9,795 nt of DNA from a bacterium (GCA_018970825.1 JAGWVP010000077.1:1-9795); one strand, 5' to 3'. Counted from the stretch's first letter, positions 1-7,101 are shown. A program made the numbers and translations. Notes: generated by a model not told the origin, from the sequence alone.

Positions 1-96
1 GACAGCCACACGTTCGTGCCGCGCGACCAGCCGGAAGCACTCGCCGCGGCGATCGACGACTGGTCGCGAGATCGCTTCCCCGCTCCCGGTGCCTGA
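1..96 (+). CDS. C-terminal end of a probable alpha/beta hydrolase (partial, 5' end outside window)
   Basis: Frame 1 is open from the window edge to TGA at 94-96 and gives 31 residues. They begin Asp-Ser-His-Thr-Phe-Val-Pro and continue into an acidic, Ala-rich helix followed by a Trp. A His in a Ser-His-x-Phe-x-Pro setting followed by a helix with Pro-Glu-Ala-Leu is the usual end of alpha/beta hydrolases, where this His completes the Ser-Asp-His triad. The nucleophile and acid would lie upstream, so the substrate cannot be guessed. It runs in the same direction as the aldehyde dehydrogenase, with a 238-bp gap. The call rests on a short tail and is moderate to weak. Confidence 0.5.
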   Translation, partial: DSHTFVPRDQPEALAAAIDDWSRDRFPAPGA

Positions 97-334
97 CCGG
101 CGGTCGCCCCGATCGGGCGGCGCGGCTCGTCCGGCCGCCCCTGCCCGGACCGCGCCGCCCGAACGAGCCCCGCGCGGCGCCCGCGTGCGGACCGGGACGT
201 CCATCCGCGACCGGCCCGGGAGGCGGCCCCGCCGGGCACGCCCGACTCCCTCCGCCGGGAGGCCGGGCCCCTTGCACCACCGGTCGCCTTGGCGGAAAAC
301 CCGAACAGGTCCAACCGGAAAAGCGAGGTTCCCC
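97..334. other. Intergenic spacer between the hydrolase and the aldehyde dehydrogenase
   Basis: This 238-bp stretch is extremely GC-rich. A short dyad at 105-119 (CGCCC, CGATC loop, GGGCG) lies just after the hydrolase stop. An imperfect longer-range complement (120-130 against 163-175) could extend it, but there is no T-run, so termination is only possible, not shown. The frame of the downstream gene stays open back to 89, but that part is Pro/Arg/Gly-rich and does not look coding. I see no convincing promoter; a TTGCAC at 272-277 has no good -10 partner. Confidence 0.4.
325..328 (+). promoter_or_regulatory. Ribosome binding site that fixes the GTG start of the aldehyde dehydrogenase
   Basis: GAGG lies six bases before GTG at 335. 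The family's N-terminal helix begins shortly after this codon, while the open frame upstream encodes low-complexity Arg/Pro/Gly sequence. This favours the GTG over the ATG at 289 (other frame) or the start at 89 (same frame). Confidence 0.6.
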
Positions 335-1771
335 GTGGCACAGACAGCACAGCTCCGCCTGGTCGAGTCGATCGAGAACGAAGCCCAGCGCATCTTCGCA
401 CTGCAGAGGAAGGCGTATCTCGCCCATCCCTTCCCGACGCTCGGCGAGCGCAAGGAGAGTCTGCGCAAGCTCGAGCGCATCCTGTCGGAGAATTCGATGG
501 CGATCGCCGAGGCGATCAACGCCGACTTCGGTCATCGCTCGATCGAGGAGTCCCTCATGGCCGAGGTCTTCGCCTCGGTCGACGGCATCCGGCACGCGCT
601 CAAGCACGTCGGCGCATGGATGAAACCGCAGAAGCGCGCCGTGTCGATCACGTTCGCCGGCGGCTCGAACACGGTGATCCCGCAGCCCAAGGGCGTGGTG
701 GGCGTCGTCTCGCCCTGGAACTACCCGCTCTTCCTCACGATCGGCCCGCTCACGAGCATCCTCGCCGCCGGCAACCGCGCGATGGTGAAGATGGCGTCGA
801 GCTCCCAGAACCTCGCGCGGCTCCTCGACGCGAAGTTCCGCGAGGTCTTCCCGGAGGACCTGGTCGCGATCCTGCCGGGCGTCCGCGCGCAGGACTTCTC
901 GACCCTGCCCTACGACCACATGATCTTCACCGGGTCGGCCGACGCGGGTCGCAACGTCATGCGATCGGCCGCCGAGAACCTGACGCCCGTCACGCTCGAA
1001 CTCGGCGGCAAGTCGCCGACGATCGTGTGCGACGACTTCGACGTCGAGGAGGCGGCCTCGCGGATCCTCTATGCGAAGTTCCTGAACGCGGGCCAGACCT
1101 GCCTCGCGCCCGACTACCTGCTCGTCACGCCCCGAAGCCGCGATCGCTTCGTCGAGGCGGCGAAGCGCATCGTCGCGAAGCGTTACCCCGACGTGAACGA
1201 CCAGAGCTACACCTCGGTCATCGACGAGAAGTCGTACCGGCGCCTGCGCGCGACCCTCGAGGACGCCGAGCGCAAGGGCGCGAAGCTCGTCCCGCTCGTC
1301 CCCGGCGCCACCTTCAACGACGAACTCCGCAAGATTCCGCCGCACCTCGTGCTCGACGTGAACGATCACATGACGATCATGCAGGAGGAGATCTTCGGCC
1401 CGCTCTACCCGGTCAAGACCTACGACACGATCGACGAGGCGATCGCCTACGTGAACTCGAAGGACCGCCCGCTCGGGCTCTACCTGTTCACGAACGACGA
1501 CCGGATCCAGGAGAAGGTGCTCTACTCGACGATCTCCGGCGGCGTCACGCTCAACAACTGCGTGCTCCACGTGGCCCAGCACGACCTGCCCTTCGGCGGC
1601 GTCGGCGCGAGCGGCATGGGCCACTACCACGGAGTCGAGGGCTTCCTCGAGTTCACGAAGCTGAAGCCGGTGTTCAAGAACCCCCGGTTCTCGATGCTCG
1701 GCATGCTCTACCCGCCGTACAACGCGCGCACGCGCCAACTGCTCGACTTCCTGATCCGCTACATGCCGTGA
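335..1771 (+). CDS. Class-3 (coniferyl-aldehyde-type) NAD(P)-dependent aldehyde dehydrogenase
   Basis: The 478-residue product oxidises an aldehyde to its carboxylic acid in the cytoplasm. Visible family landmarks in order are: the oxyanion-site Asn129 in SPWNYP; the cofactor-binding FTGSADAGR segment; the general base Glu222 in LELGGKSP; the nucleophile Cys256 in NAGQTCLAP; EEIFGPLYPV; and the C-terminal LPFGGVGASGMGHYHG block. Length and motif spacing match the ALDH3 branch that includes bacterial coniferyl aldehyde dehydrogenases, and the overall look (SPWNYP followed by a hydrophobic stretch and AAGNRAMVKM) is closest to that group. Its natural substrate could equally be a long-chain or other aromatic aldehyde; no lignin-type pathway genes are visible here. 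All catalytic residues are present, so it should be active. It ends in a hairpin facing the convergent Coq4 gene and looks monocistronic. Confidence 0.93.
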   Translation: MAQTAQLRLVESIENEAQRIFALQRKAYLAHPFPTLGERKESLRKLERILSENSMAIAEAINADFGHRSIEESLMAEVFASVDGIRHALKHVGAWMKPQKRAVSITFAGGSNTVIPQPKGVVGVVSPWNYPLFLTIGPLTSILAAGNRAMVKMASSSQNLARLLDAKFREVFPEDLVAILPGVRAQDFSTLPYDHMIFTGSADAGRNVMRSAAENLTPVTLELGGKSPTIVCDDFDVEEAASRILYAKFLNAGQTCLAPDYLLVTPRSRDRFVEAAKRIVAKRYPDVNDQSYTSVIDEKSYRRLRATLEDAERKGAKLVPLVPGATFNDELRKIPPHLVLDVNDHMTIMQEEIFGPLYPVKTYDTIDEAIAYVNSKDRPLGLYLFTNDDRIQEKVLYSTISGGVTLNNCVLHVAQHDLPFGGVGASGMGHYHGVEGFLEFTKLKPVFKNPRFSMLGMLYPPYNARTRQLLDFLIRYMP

Positions 1772-1777
1772 CGGGAA

Positions 1778-1814
1778 GACGGCGACCGCGGGTCCCGGCT
1801 TCGCGGTCGCCGTC
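1778..1814. terminator. Perfect 13-bp hairpin between convergent genes, probable bidirectional terminator
   Basis: GACGGCGACCGCG at 1778-1790 pairs without mismatch with CGCGGTCGCCGTC at 1802-1814, across an 11-base loop. It fills the 52-bp gap between the aldehyde dehydrogenase stop (1769-1771) and the stop of the opposing Coq4 gene (1824-1826). No T-run follows on either strand, so it is not a textbook intrinsic terminator. Position and strength still point to transcript-end formation or protection for both messages. Confidence 0.7.
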
Positions 1815-1823
1815 CTCGCGTCG

Positions 1824-2669
1824 TCACCCCTCGACGTCCCGGGCTCGGGCGGTGCGCGGACCCGAGAACAGCGAGGACACGAGGCGAACGAGCGGGCTCC
1901 GCCGCCGCATCTCGCGGAGGTCCTCGAAGCGGAGCTGCCGGTAGGGCTCGGGGGGCCGCACGCCGAGGCGGCGTCGCACCTCGTCGAGCGGAAGTGCGAG
2001 CATCGCTTCCCAGTCGACCGCGGGCAGCAACGCCGCCTCGCGACCCCGCCGGACCGCGCCGAACAGGCAGGAGAGCCCGTCGAGCCGTCCCGAGAGCACG
2101 AGCGGAACGTTCGAGAGCAGGCCGAGCAGGAGCCAAGCCCAGGCCCCGAGCTGCGCGTAACTGTAGCCGAGCAGGTGGATCTCGCCGACGATGTCGGAAT
2201 CCCAGCCGTTCAGGACGTGCCAGAGGTCGTGCATGTCGACCACGCGCGCCCCCATCGTCGCACCCGGATCCGAGAGGTCGCGCGGCACCTGCTCCGAGAT
2301 CGCCTCCGCGATGCCGTCGGCGGTGAAGTCGCGCGGCGCCGTCCAGTCGAGGTAGGCTCGCCCGAGGCTTCCCGCCGGAAGCGACCCGAGGTAGGCGCGG
2401 TCGCGCAGCGTCGCGCTCAGGTCGCGTCCCTCCTCGAGGATCGCGCGCCCGACCGGGTCGGCCCAGACTCGCAGGAAGAGCGCCTCGGCCGACGGACCGG
2501 TGAGCGTGCCGATGAACTCGCCGACCTTGTCGGTGCGCTCGGGGTCGATCGCCACCTCGCGCAGCGCGGCGAGGGCGCGCGCCCAGTCCGCCGGTCCCAC
2601 CCACGTCTTGGCGGTCCGCGGGCGGCTCTCCCCGGAGGCTCCGGGACCGGCCGACGTCGCGCCGGTCAC
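1824..2669 (-). CDS. coq4: Coq4-family ubiquinone biosynthesis protein
   Basis: The 281-residue product carries the Coq4 zinc signature HDLWH followed 11 residues later by Glu: His147, Asp148, His151 and Glu163, in a segment continuing with a Gly-Tyr-x-Tyr helix. Coq4 proteins act in ubiquinone biosynthesis. Eukaryotic COQ4 organises the Coq complex at the membrane and is reported to act at ring carbon C1 (oxidative decarboxylation). The bacterial role is inferred by homology. Hydrophobic residues 175-195 fit membrane association. The start is GTG at 2669, which overlaps the stop of the upstream small membrane gene as GTGA, so translation is probably coupled; a GTG at codon 24 is a less likely alternative. 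No other ubiquinone gene is visible here. Confidence 0.85.
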   Translation of the reverse strand: MTGATSAGPGASGESRPRTAKTWVGPADWARALAALREVAIDPERTDKVGEFIGTLTGPSAEALFLRVWADPVGRAILEEGRDLSATLRDRAYLGSLPAGSLGRAYLDWTAPRDFTADGIAEAISEQVPRDLSDPGATMGARVVDMHDLWHVLNGWDSDIVGEIHLLGYSYAQLGAWAWLLLGLLSNVPLVLSGRLDGLSCLFGAVRRGREAALLPAVDWEAMLALPLDEVRRRLGVRPPEPYRQLRFEDLREMRRRSPLVRLVSSLFSGPRTARARDVEG

Positions 2670-2851
2670 CGACCCGCCCCCGTCGCGGCACGCTCGCCCT
2701 CGGCGACGGTCGCCACGTCGGACTCGACGAGCAGCACGTTCCAGGCGAGCCAGCCGAGCAGCAGGGCTGCCGCGACCGCGGCGAGCAGCACGCGGTGCGA
2801 GCGGAGTCCGCTCTCCCGTCCGCCCGTCGGGCGGTGCCCCTTTGCGCTCAT
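2666..2851 (-). CDS. Small single-span membrane protein, coupled to coq4
   Basis: Sixty-one residues starting at ATG 2851-2849, preceded five bases upstream by a strong AAGGAAGG (2864-2857). Residues 1-20 are basic and polar, 21-42 form one Leu/Ala/Val-rich transmembrane helix with two Trp, and the last 19 are acidic to neutral. The positive N-terminus suggests an N-in topology with a short exported tail. The frame is open further upstream to 3157, but that part is Ser/Arg/Thr-rich and lies opposite a better coding frame. I do not recognise a family. The stop overlaps the GTG of the Coq4-family gene by four bases, so the two share a message; a role as membrane anchor or partner for Coq4 is a guess. 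Confidence 0.65.
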   Translation of the reverse strand: MSAKGHRPTGGRESGLRSHRVLLAAVAAALLLGWLAWNVLLVESDVATVAEGERAATGAGR

Positions 2852-2945
2852 CGCGACCTTCCTTATCCCAACCGGGACCGCCGTGCGAAGCCCCTCCGCG
2901 CCGCGCAAGGTCGATGCTCGGGGGGCCGCAGGCCGGATCCCGTCA
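2852..2945. other. Divergent intergenic region upstream of the small membrane gene/coq4 and the orphan gene
   Basis: Ninety-four bases between the minus-strand ATG at 2851 and the favoured plus-strand GTG at 2946. It must hold the promoter of the minus-strand unit and probably of the orphan gene. I see no confident -35/-10 pair on either strand. If the orphan gene starts at the alternative GTG at 2883, the gap shrinks to 31 bp. Confidence 0.35.
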
Positions 2946-3248
2946 GTGCTCCTCGACCCGGTGCGGGACACCGGACTCGGCTTCGAGTGGTTCGTCGCCC
3001 GCCTGCCCGACGACGAGTTGCAAGCGCTGGTCCGGGACGAACTCGGCTGCCACGTGGCGCTCAGGCTGCGGGCCGGGATCGATCCGGAGGCGACACGGTC
3101 GATCGCCGTCCGGGCGAGCGGATCCGGGGATGCGCGGGCCGTCACGCCGGTGCACACGAACCCGGAGATCGGCGTGCGCCTCGTCTACGTCGACGGAGCC
3201 GACGAGGACGGCCGCGTGCGCCGGCTGGAACCGGTGTCGGAGGGCTAG
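2946..3248 (+). CDS. Hypothetical ~100-residue soluble protein
   Basis: Not recognised. The frame has the same codon preference as its neighbours (nearly all codons end in G or C) and a balanced, protein-like composition. A hydrophobic/aromatic N-terminus (GFEWFV) leads into an amphipathic helix with LPDDELQALV, then a beta-rich part (HVALRLRAG, IGVRLVYVDG), and a charged tail. I see no signal peptide or membrane segment; one Cys occurs in ELGCHV. The start is uncertain: GTG 2946 is chosen because protein-like sequence begins there, but its ribosome site is weak, and in-frame GTG 2883 (121 residues) is possible. The stop TAG at 3246-3248 lies in CTAG, which also supplies the stop of the opposing acyltransferase gene. 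The opposite strand here is Ser/Thr/Arg-rich and looks like a shadow. Confidence 0.6.
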   Translation: MLLDPVRDTGLGFEWFVARLPDDELQALVRDELGCHVALRLRAGIDPEATRSIAVRASGSGDARAVTPVHTNPEIGVRLVYVDGADEDGRVRRLEPVSEG

Positions 3249-5305
3249 TCGGCGGCCCCCGCGGCGCCGTCTTCCGGCAGTCGAGACGGGAACGACGGGA
3301 GTTCGCCCTGCACGCCGCGCGGCCCGGCCCGGAGTTCGTCGGCCGCGCGCAGGATCGCCGCTCCGAGCCACTCGTCCGCGAGCGCCGCCCCGCCCTCGAC
3401 CGAGAAGTGGACGTCCTCGCGCAGCGCCGGGTCGAGTTCGCCGCCGGGGCGGCTGCGCAGGTGCGCCCCGAGATCGATCGTCCGCATGCGGTCGCCTCGC
3501 GTCGCCGCCACCTCGCGGACGATCTCGCCGAGTCGGTCCATGCGGGCCGGGTCCGCCGCCGCGGCGTCCGACGGCAGCACGCGGCCGTCCCGCAGCGGTG
3601 CGCGCACCCGCGGCGAGAGAATCCAGACGACGCGCGCACCACTCGCCGCGAGGTCGTCCACCAGGCGTGCGGCGCGGGCCGAGATCTCGCGGTCGACGGC
3701 GGGCTCGCCGACGTGGACGACCGGCGCCCCGGGCCTCGCACGCCGGTTGCACGTCTCCCACCAGCCGAGGAAGACGACCGCCACGTCGAGGTGCTGCTCC
3801 CTCGCAGCCCCTGCCCACCGGCGCGGAAGGTCGCGACAGCGCACGGAGTTGCCGCGACGATCGACTCCCTCGGCCGAAGCCTCGTCGATCCACGCCCCGT
3901 GCACCTCGCGTTCGCCCACCTCGAGAAGCCCGCAGCCCATGAGCAGGTCGCCGTCGACCACGGCGAAGCCGCCCCGGTCGCGCAGCCAGGGCTCGATCCC
4001 CATCGCGAGCGACATCGCGGACGAGTCGCCGAACATCCCGAGGCGCAGCGCCCGGTCGGATTCGCCCGAGCCCGCGACCCGCGCACCGAGATCGCGCAGC
4101 GCCGTCGCGACCTGGAGCCGCACCGCCGCCGGTCGGCCCGCCACGGCGAGCAGGGCGGCGAGCGCGGTCGCCGCGAGGCCGACGAGTGCGAAGCGGGGCC
4201 ACGGGACCGCGTCCTCCCGACGCGCCGGTCGTTCGAGGAACCGGAGCGACGGCCCGGCGAGCGCGAAGGTCGCGGCGAGTCGCACGGCGAACAGCGGCCA
4301 CGGACCGAGCCCCGTGCGCTGCGGGGAGAGAAAGAGGAAGAGCGGCCAGTGAAACAGGTAGGCGCCGTAGGAGACCTCCCCGATCGATCGAAGGCACCGG
4401 GAGGAGAGCACGCGGGCGAGCGGTCCCTCCCCGAGCGAGCAGGCGACGACGAGCGCCGAGAGGACCGCGTAGGCGCCGAGGCCGCCGCGATCGAGCAACG
4501 GATCGGCGAGGCGGACGTGTCGCCAGAGAAACAGGATCGATGCGGCGGCGACCGGGCCGGCGAGTCGAAGGCCCCTCCCGGCCGTCGACCGGGACTCGGG
4601 GGCGGCGGGCCGCTCCCACGCGAGCGCGAGCAGCGCCCCGACCAGGATCTCCGCGACGCGGGTCTCCGATCCGTAGTAGACACGCTGGCGACCCGCGGCC
4701 GTCGCGGGACTCGCGAGCGCCGCGCCGATCGACGCGAGGGTCGCGGCCGCGCACGCGGCGAGGAGCGCACGTCGGCCGCCGCCGGCCCGCGCGACGAGCG
4801 CGAGAACGACCGGGAACACGAGGTAGAACTGCCCCTCGATCGCGAGCGACCAGAAGTGCTGCAGCGGCGACGGGTCGTTGAAGAGAAGCCCGTAGGCGTA
4901 TGCCGGCCGAAGGAACAGCCAGTTCGAGACCCAGGCGAGCGCGGCGAGTGCCTCCACGGGAAGCTGCTCGCGGCGCGAGGCCCCGAGCCAGAAGGGCGCC
5001 GAGGCGACGACGGCGAGGACCGTCGCCACCGCGGCCGGAACGAGGCGGCGAAGACGGCGCTGCCAGAACGACCCGAGCCGGAACGTGCCGTCGGCGCGGC
5101 GTTCCTCGACGAGCAGCGTCGTCACGAGGAATCCCGAGAGGGTGAAGAAGGTCGAGACGCCGAGGAACCCGCCCGAGGCCCACGGGAAGCCGGCGTGGAA
5201 GGCGAGCACCGCGAGCAGACACGCCCCGCGCAGTCCGTCGAGCGCCGGAACCCGGGGGCGCCGGAGGCGGGGCTCGGCCGCGAGCCCCGAGGCGCGCTCG
5301 GTCAT
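3245..5305 (-). CDS. OafA/YrhL-type membrane O-acyltransferase with C-terminal SGNH domain
   Basis: A 686-residue, two-domain protein. Residues about 18-385 form a polytopic acyltransferase-3 domain with the usual landmarks: LDGLRG (22-27), His37 in AFHAG, GGFLGVSTFFTLSGFLV (45-61), His150 and Glu157 in QHFWSLAIEGQFY, SYGAYLFHWPL (312-322) and the closing FLERPARR. Residues about 418-655 form an extracytoplasmic SGNH hydrolase-like domain with the GDS nucleophile Ser428, a GWWE block (514-517) and the Asp631-Val-His633 dyad followed by Phe-Ser. Proteins of this layout move acyl groups, often acetyl, across the membrane onto O-antigen, peptidoglycan or exopolysaccharide sugars. The ATG at 5305 overlaps the stop of the upstream glycoside-hydrolase-like gene as ATGA, implying one operon. 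All expected catalytic residues are present. The acceptor glycan is not shown by the sequence. Confidence 0.92.
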   Translation of the reverse strand: MTERASGLAAEPRLRRPRVPALDGLRGACLLAVLAFHAGFPWASGGFLGVSTFFTLSGFLVTTLLVEERRADGTFRLGSFWQRRLRRLVPAAVATVLAVVASAPFWLGASRREQLPVEALAALAWVSNWLFLRPAYAYGLLFNDPSPLQHFWSLAIEGQFYLVFPVVLALVARAGGGRRALLAACAAATLASIGAALASPATAAGRQRVYYGSETRVAEILVGALLALAWERPAAPESRSTAGRGLRLAGPVAAASILFLWRHVRLADPLLDRGGLGAYAVLSALVVACSLGEGPLARVLSSRCLRSIGEVSYGAYLFHWPLFLFLSPQRTGLGPWPLFAVRLAATFALAGPSLRFLERPARREDAVPWPRFALVGLAATALAALLAVAGRPAAVRLQVATALRDLGARVAGSGESDRALRLGMFGDSSAMSLAMGIEPWLRDRGGFAVVDGDLLMGCGLLEVGEREVHGAWIDEASAEGVDRRGNSVRCRDLPRRWAGAAREQHLDVAVVFLGWWETCNRRARPGAPVVHVGEPAVDREISARAARLVDDLAASGARVVWILSPRVRAPLRDGRVLPSDAAAADPARMDRLGEIVREVAATRGDRMRTIDLGAHLRSRPGGELDPALREDVHFSVEGGAALADEWLGAAILRAADELRAGPRGVQGELPSFPSRLPEDGAAGAAD

Positions 5306-6900
5306 CCTGCCGCGAAACGCACGAGTTCGTCGTACTTCGGACTCGACGACTGCTCGGGATACTCGAGGGCGCCCCAGGAGCCCCACTGCGTGTACGGACC
5401 CGCGTCGGTGAAGTGCATGAAAAGCGCGTTGCCGGTCGCGTCCCGCCAGCGGTCGAGGTAGGTGCGGTACGCGCTCGCCATGCCCGCCGATCGATTCGTC
5501 GCGACGAAGAGCGCCGTGAGCGCGTCGTTCGAGGAGTCGCCGGCGAGGTGCTGCCCGCCCTCGTAGGCGACCAGCACCTTGCCGAAGTCGGCCGCGAGCG
5601 CGACGTGGCTCGCCGTCCACGCGTCCACTTCGGAGCCCTGGGCGATGGCCATCCGCGCGAGCACCTGGGCGACCGTGAGCGTGGCGAGCCCGCCCGCTTC
5701 GGCCGGGTCGAATGGGTTCGCGTCGGGAATCCCGAGGTAGGGCGCGATCGCGATCTCGTCGGTCGCGGAGGCGGCCCCGGGAGCGAGCAGGCGCTGTTCC
5801 AGGACCCAGGCGTTCGCCGCCTGCCCCGCGAGCACGCGCACGACCGAGCGGCCCGCGCGCGCGAACTCCTTCTCGACGATGCGCATCGCCTTCACGTGCC
5901 GCTGCCCGGTGCGGCGCTGGAGTCCGAGGTAGGAGTCGCCGCCGCCGAGCCCGAGCCGGTCCCCCTCGGCGGAGAGGTCGTGGAAGGCGCGGAAGCCGGG
6001 GTTCCACGTCTCGTTCGAGAACTCGTAGCGTGCGACCAGGCCGGGAGAGAGCGACGCGGCGACGATCTTCGCGTGACAGCGCAGCCAGCTCGTCGCGGCC
6101 TCGTGCGGGACGTTGAACCACGGGTCGACGCCGAGCAGGTTCGCGAGTTCGACCATCCGCTCGACGCTGACGCCGGCCGACGTGCCCTGGGAGTAGGATC
6201 CGGGAAGGACGCGCTTGTTGCAGGTGAAGGACGTGCGACGCGGCTCCCAGGCCGCGGAATTGGTCCTCTGCCAGTCCATGAAGCGCACGGCCCCGTAGGG
6301 CACGAGGCTCGCGAGCCAGGCCCCGCGGAACACCGCCGTCGGCGACTCGCCCGGGACCACGACCCGGATCTCGCGCAGCGGGTCGGAGGGGTCGGTCGAG
6401 CGGAGGTTCAGGATCACGATCGACTGCCCGTCGAGTTCGACGGTGCCCGATCCGCCCGGGGAGGAACCCGAGGCGAACGCCCGGCCGTTCACGTCGAAGG
6501 AGCCGCGACCCGACCAAGAGACCGAGTAGGTCCCCGCGGGATAGCGCACCTCGGCGAGGACCGCGGTCGCGACCTGCCCGGCCGAGAGCCGGGAGGGCCA
6601 GCCGTCCCGTCGAAGCCGGAGAGCCGGGCCGCCGCCCCACGGCGCCCCGTCCTGGTTCGGGATCCAGTCGCCCGCCTGCTGCACGAGATCGGCGAACGGG
6701 ACGACCCCGTCGTAGTAGGTCACGGCGCCGAGGTTGGTGCCGAGCCGTCCGGGCAGCGCGGCGAAGGCCGGTGTCGACGGGAGGCCGAGGAGTGCGGCCC
6801 CGGCGACGAGTGCGCGAAGGACGAACCGGAACCCCGCGGTGCCGGGCCCCCCGGCCCGACCTGCCGGGCCGAGTCCCCGCTTCTCGAGCGTCTCACCCAT
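5302..6900 (-). CDS. Exported clan GH-A-like protein (type often labelled cellulose-binding protein)
   Basis: 532 residues from ATG 6900. An Arg-containing N-region and hydrophobic core (residues about 25-43) end in a signal peptidase I-like Ala-Phe-Ala site near residue 47. Next come about 130 residues that look beta-rich (NLGAVTYYDG, YPAGTYSVSWSG, ILNLRSTDP). The larger part carries VRFMDWQRTN (about 205-214), DPWFNVPHEA (259-268), YEFSNETWNPGF with Glu297, and VAYEGGQHL with Glu447. An Asn-Glu acid/base followed about 150 residues later by a Glu in a strand-like context is what retaining clan GH-A enzymes show. The motifs match, from memory, a widespread uncharacterised secreted family often labelled cellulose-binding; I know of no established substrate. 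It is followed by the O-acyltransferase with an ATGA overlap and diverges from a pilin gene. It could be an enzyme or a non-catalytic glycan binder. Confidence 0.75.
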   Translation of the reverse strand: MGETLEKRGLGPAGRAGGPGTAGFRFVLRALVAGAALLGLPSTPAFAALPGRLGTNLGAVTYYDGVVPFADLVQQAGDWIPNQDGAPWGGGPALRLRRDGWPSRLSAGQVATAVLAEVRYPAGTYSVSWSGRGSFDVNGRAFASGSSPGGSGTVELDGQSIVILNLRSTDPSDPLREIRVVVPGESPTAVFRGAWLASLVPYGAVRFMDWQRTNSAAWEPRRTSFTCNKRVLPGSYSQGTSAGVSVERMVELANLLGVDPWFNVPHEAATSWLRCHAKIVAASLSPGLVARYEFSNETWNPGFRAFHDLSAEGDRLGLGGGDSYLGLQRRTGQRHVKAMRIVEKEFARAGRSVVRVLAGQAANAWVLEQRLLAPGAASATDEIAIAPYLGIPDANPFDPAEAGGLATLTVAQVLARMAIAQGSEVDAWTASHVALAADFGKVLVAYEGGQHLAGDSSNDALTALFVATNRSAGMASAYRTYLDRWRDATGNALFMHFTDAGPYTQWGSWGALEYPEQSSSPKYDELVRFAAG

Positions 6901-6905
6901 GCGCA

Positions 6906-6912
6906 CCTCCCC
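6906..6912 (-). promoter_or_regulatory. Ribosome binding site deciding the ATG at 6900
   Basis: On the minus strand GGGGAGG ends five bases before ATG 6900-6898. An in-frame GTG two codons earlier (6906-6904) overlaps this Shine-Dalgarno sequence and so cannot be the start it serves. Coding is therefore taken from the ATG. Confidence 0.75.
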
Positions 6913-6999
6913 GGGGCCTGCCGCGAGGCTCCCCCTCCCCGCCTAACCCATGGCCGGGGTCCCCGGAAAGCCCCGCAGGGGTCGAACCCGGCCGGAGGT

Positions 7000-7036
7000 C
7001 GGGATTCTCCCGGGGGCGAAACGGGGATTTCCCCCG
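7000..7036 (-). repeat. Two adjacent related dyads, CGGGAGAATCCCG and CGGGGGAAATCCCCG
   Basis: Read on the minus strand, 7012-7000 is CGGGAGAATCCCG and 7036-7022 is CGGGGGAAATCCCCG, with centres 23 bases apart. They share a C-G-run / A-rich centre / C-run-G layout. They may be operator half-sites for one regulator, or consecutive RNA hairpins in the leader of the minus-strand gene. Function is inferred only from position between divergent starts. Confidence 0.4.
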
Positions 7037-7083
7037 GCTGCAGGAGCGACACCCTTCGTCCGATACTCCGTTGTAGCAACCGA

Positions 7084-7101
7084 GCGGGGAAATGGCCCCG
7101 C
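7084..7101 (+). repeat. Third related dyad, GCGGGG-AAATGG-CCCCGC
   Basis: A perfect 6-bp inverted repeat with a 6-base centre, starting 68 bases before the pilin ATG. Its core CGGGGAAATGGCCCCG resembles the dyad at 7022-7036 read on the other strand (CGGGGGAAATCCCCG). Centres of these two are about 63 bases apart, close to six helical turns. It could be an operator or a leader hairpin of the pilin message. Confidence 0.4.

Noticed and set aside
289..1944. Alternative plus-strand frame over the aldehyde dehydrogenase
   Set aside because: Arg/Pro-rich shadow; the other frame carries every aldehyde dehydrogenase motif.
2795..5461. Very long open frame on the plus strand (888 codons) opposite the acyltransferase
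   Set aside because: Its product is Arg/Glu/Gly/Pro-rich with no domain, and the minus strand encodes a clear motif-bearing acyltransferase over most of it. It is a by-product of high GC.
6980..7000. tRNA-like T-arm (GGGTTCGACCCC on the minus strand)
   Set aside because: The five-base stem does not pair in the required register, and no acceptor, D or anticodon arms are nearby.
6961..7095. Cyclic-di-GMP (GEMM) riboswitch upstream of the pilin
   Set aside because: Fragments such as AAAGCC (6968-6973) and GTAGC followed by ACCGA (7073-7084) recall the consensus, but the order, spacing and conserved helices of the aptamer cannot be assembled.
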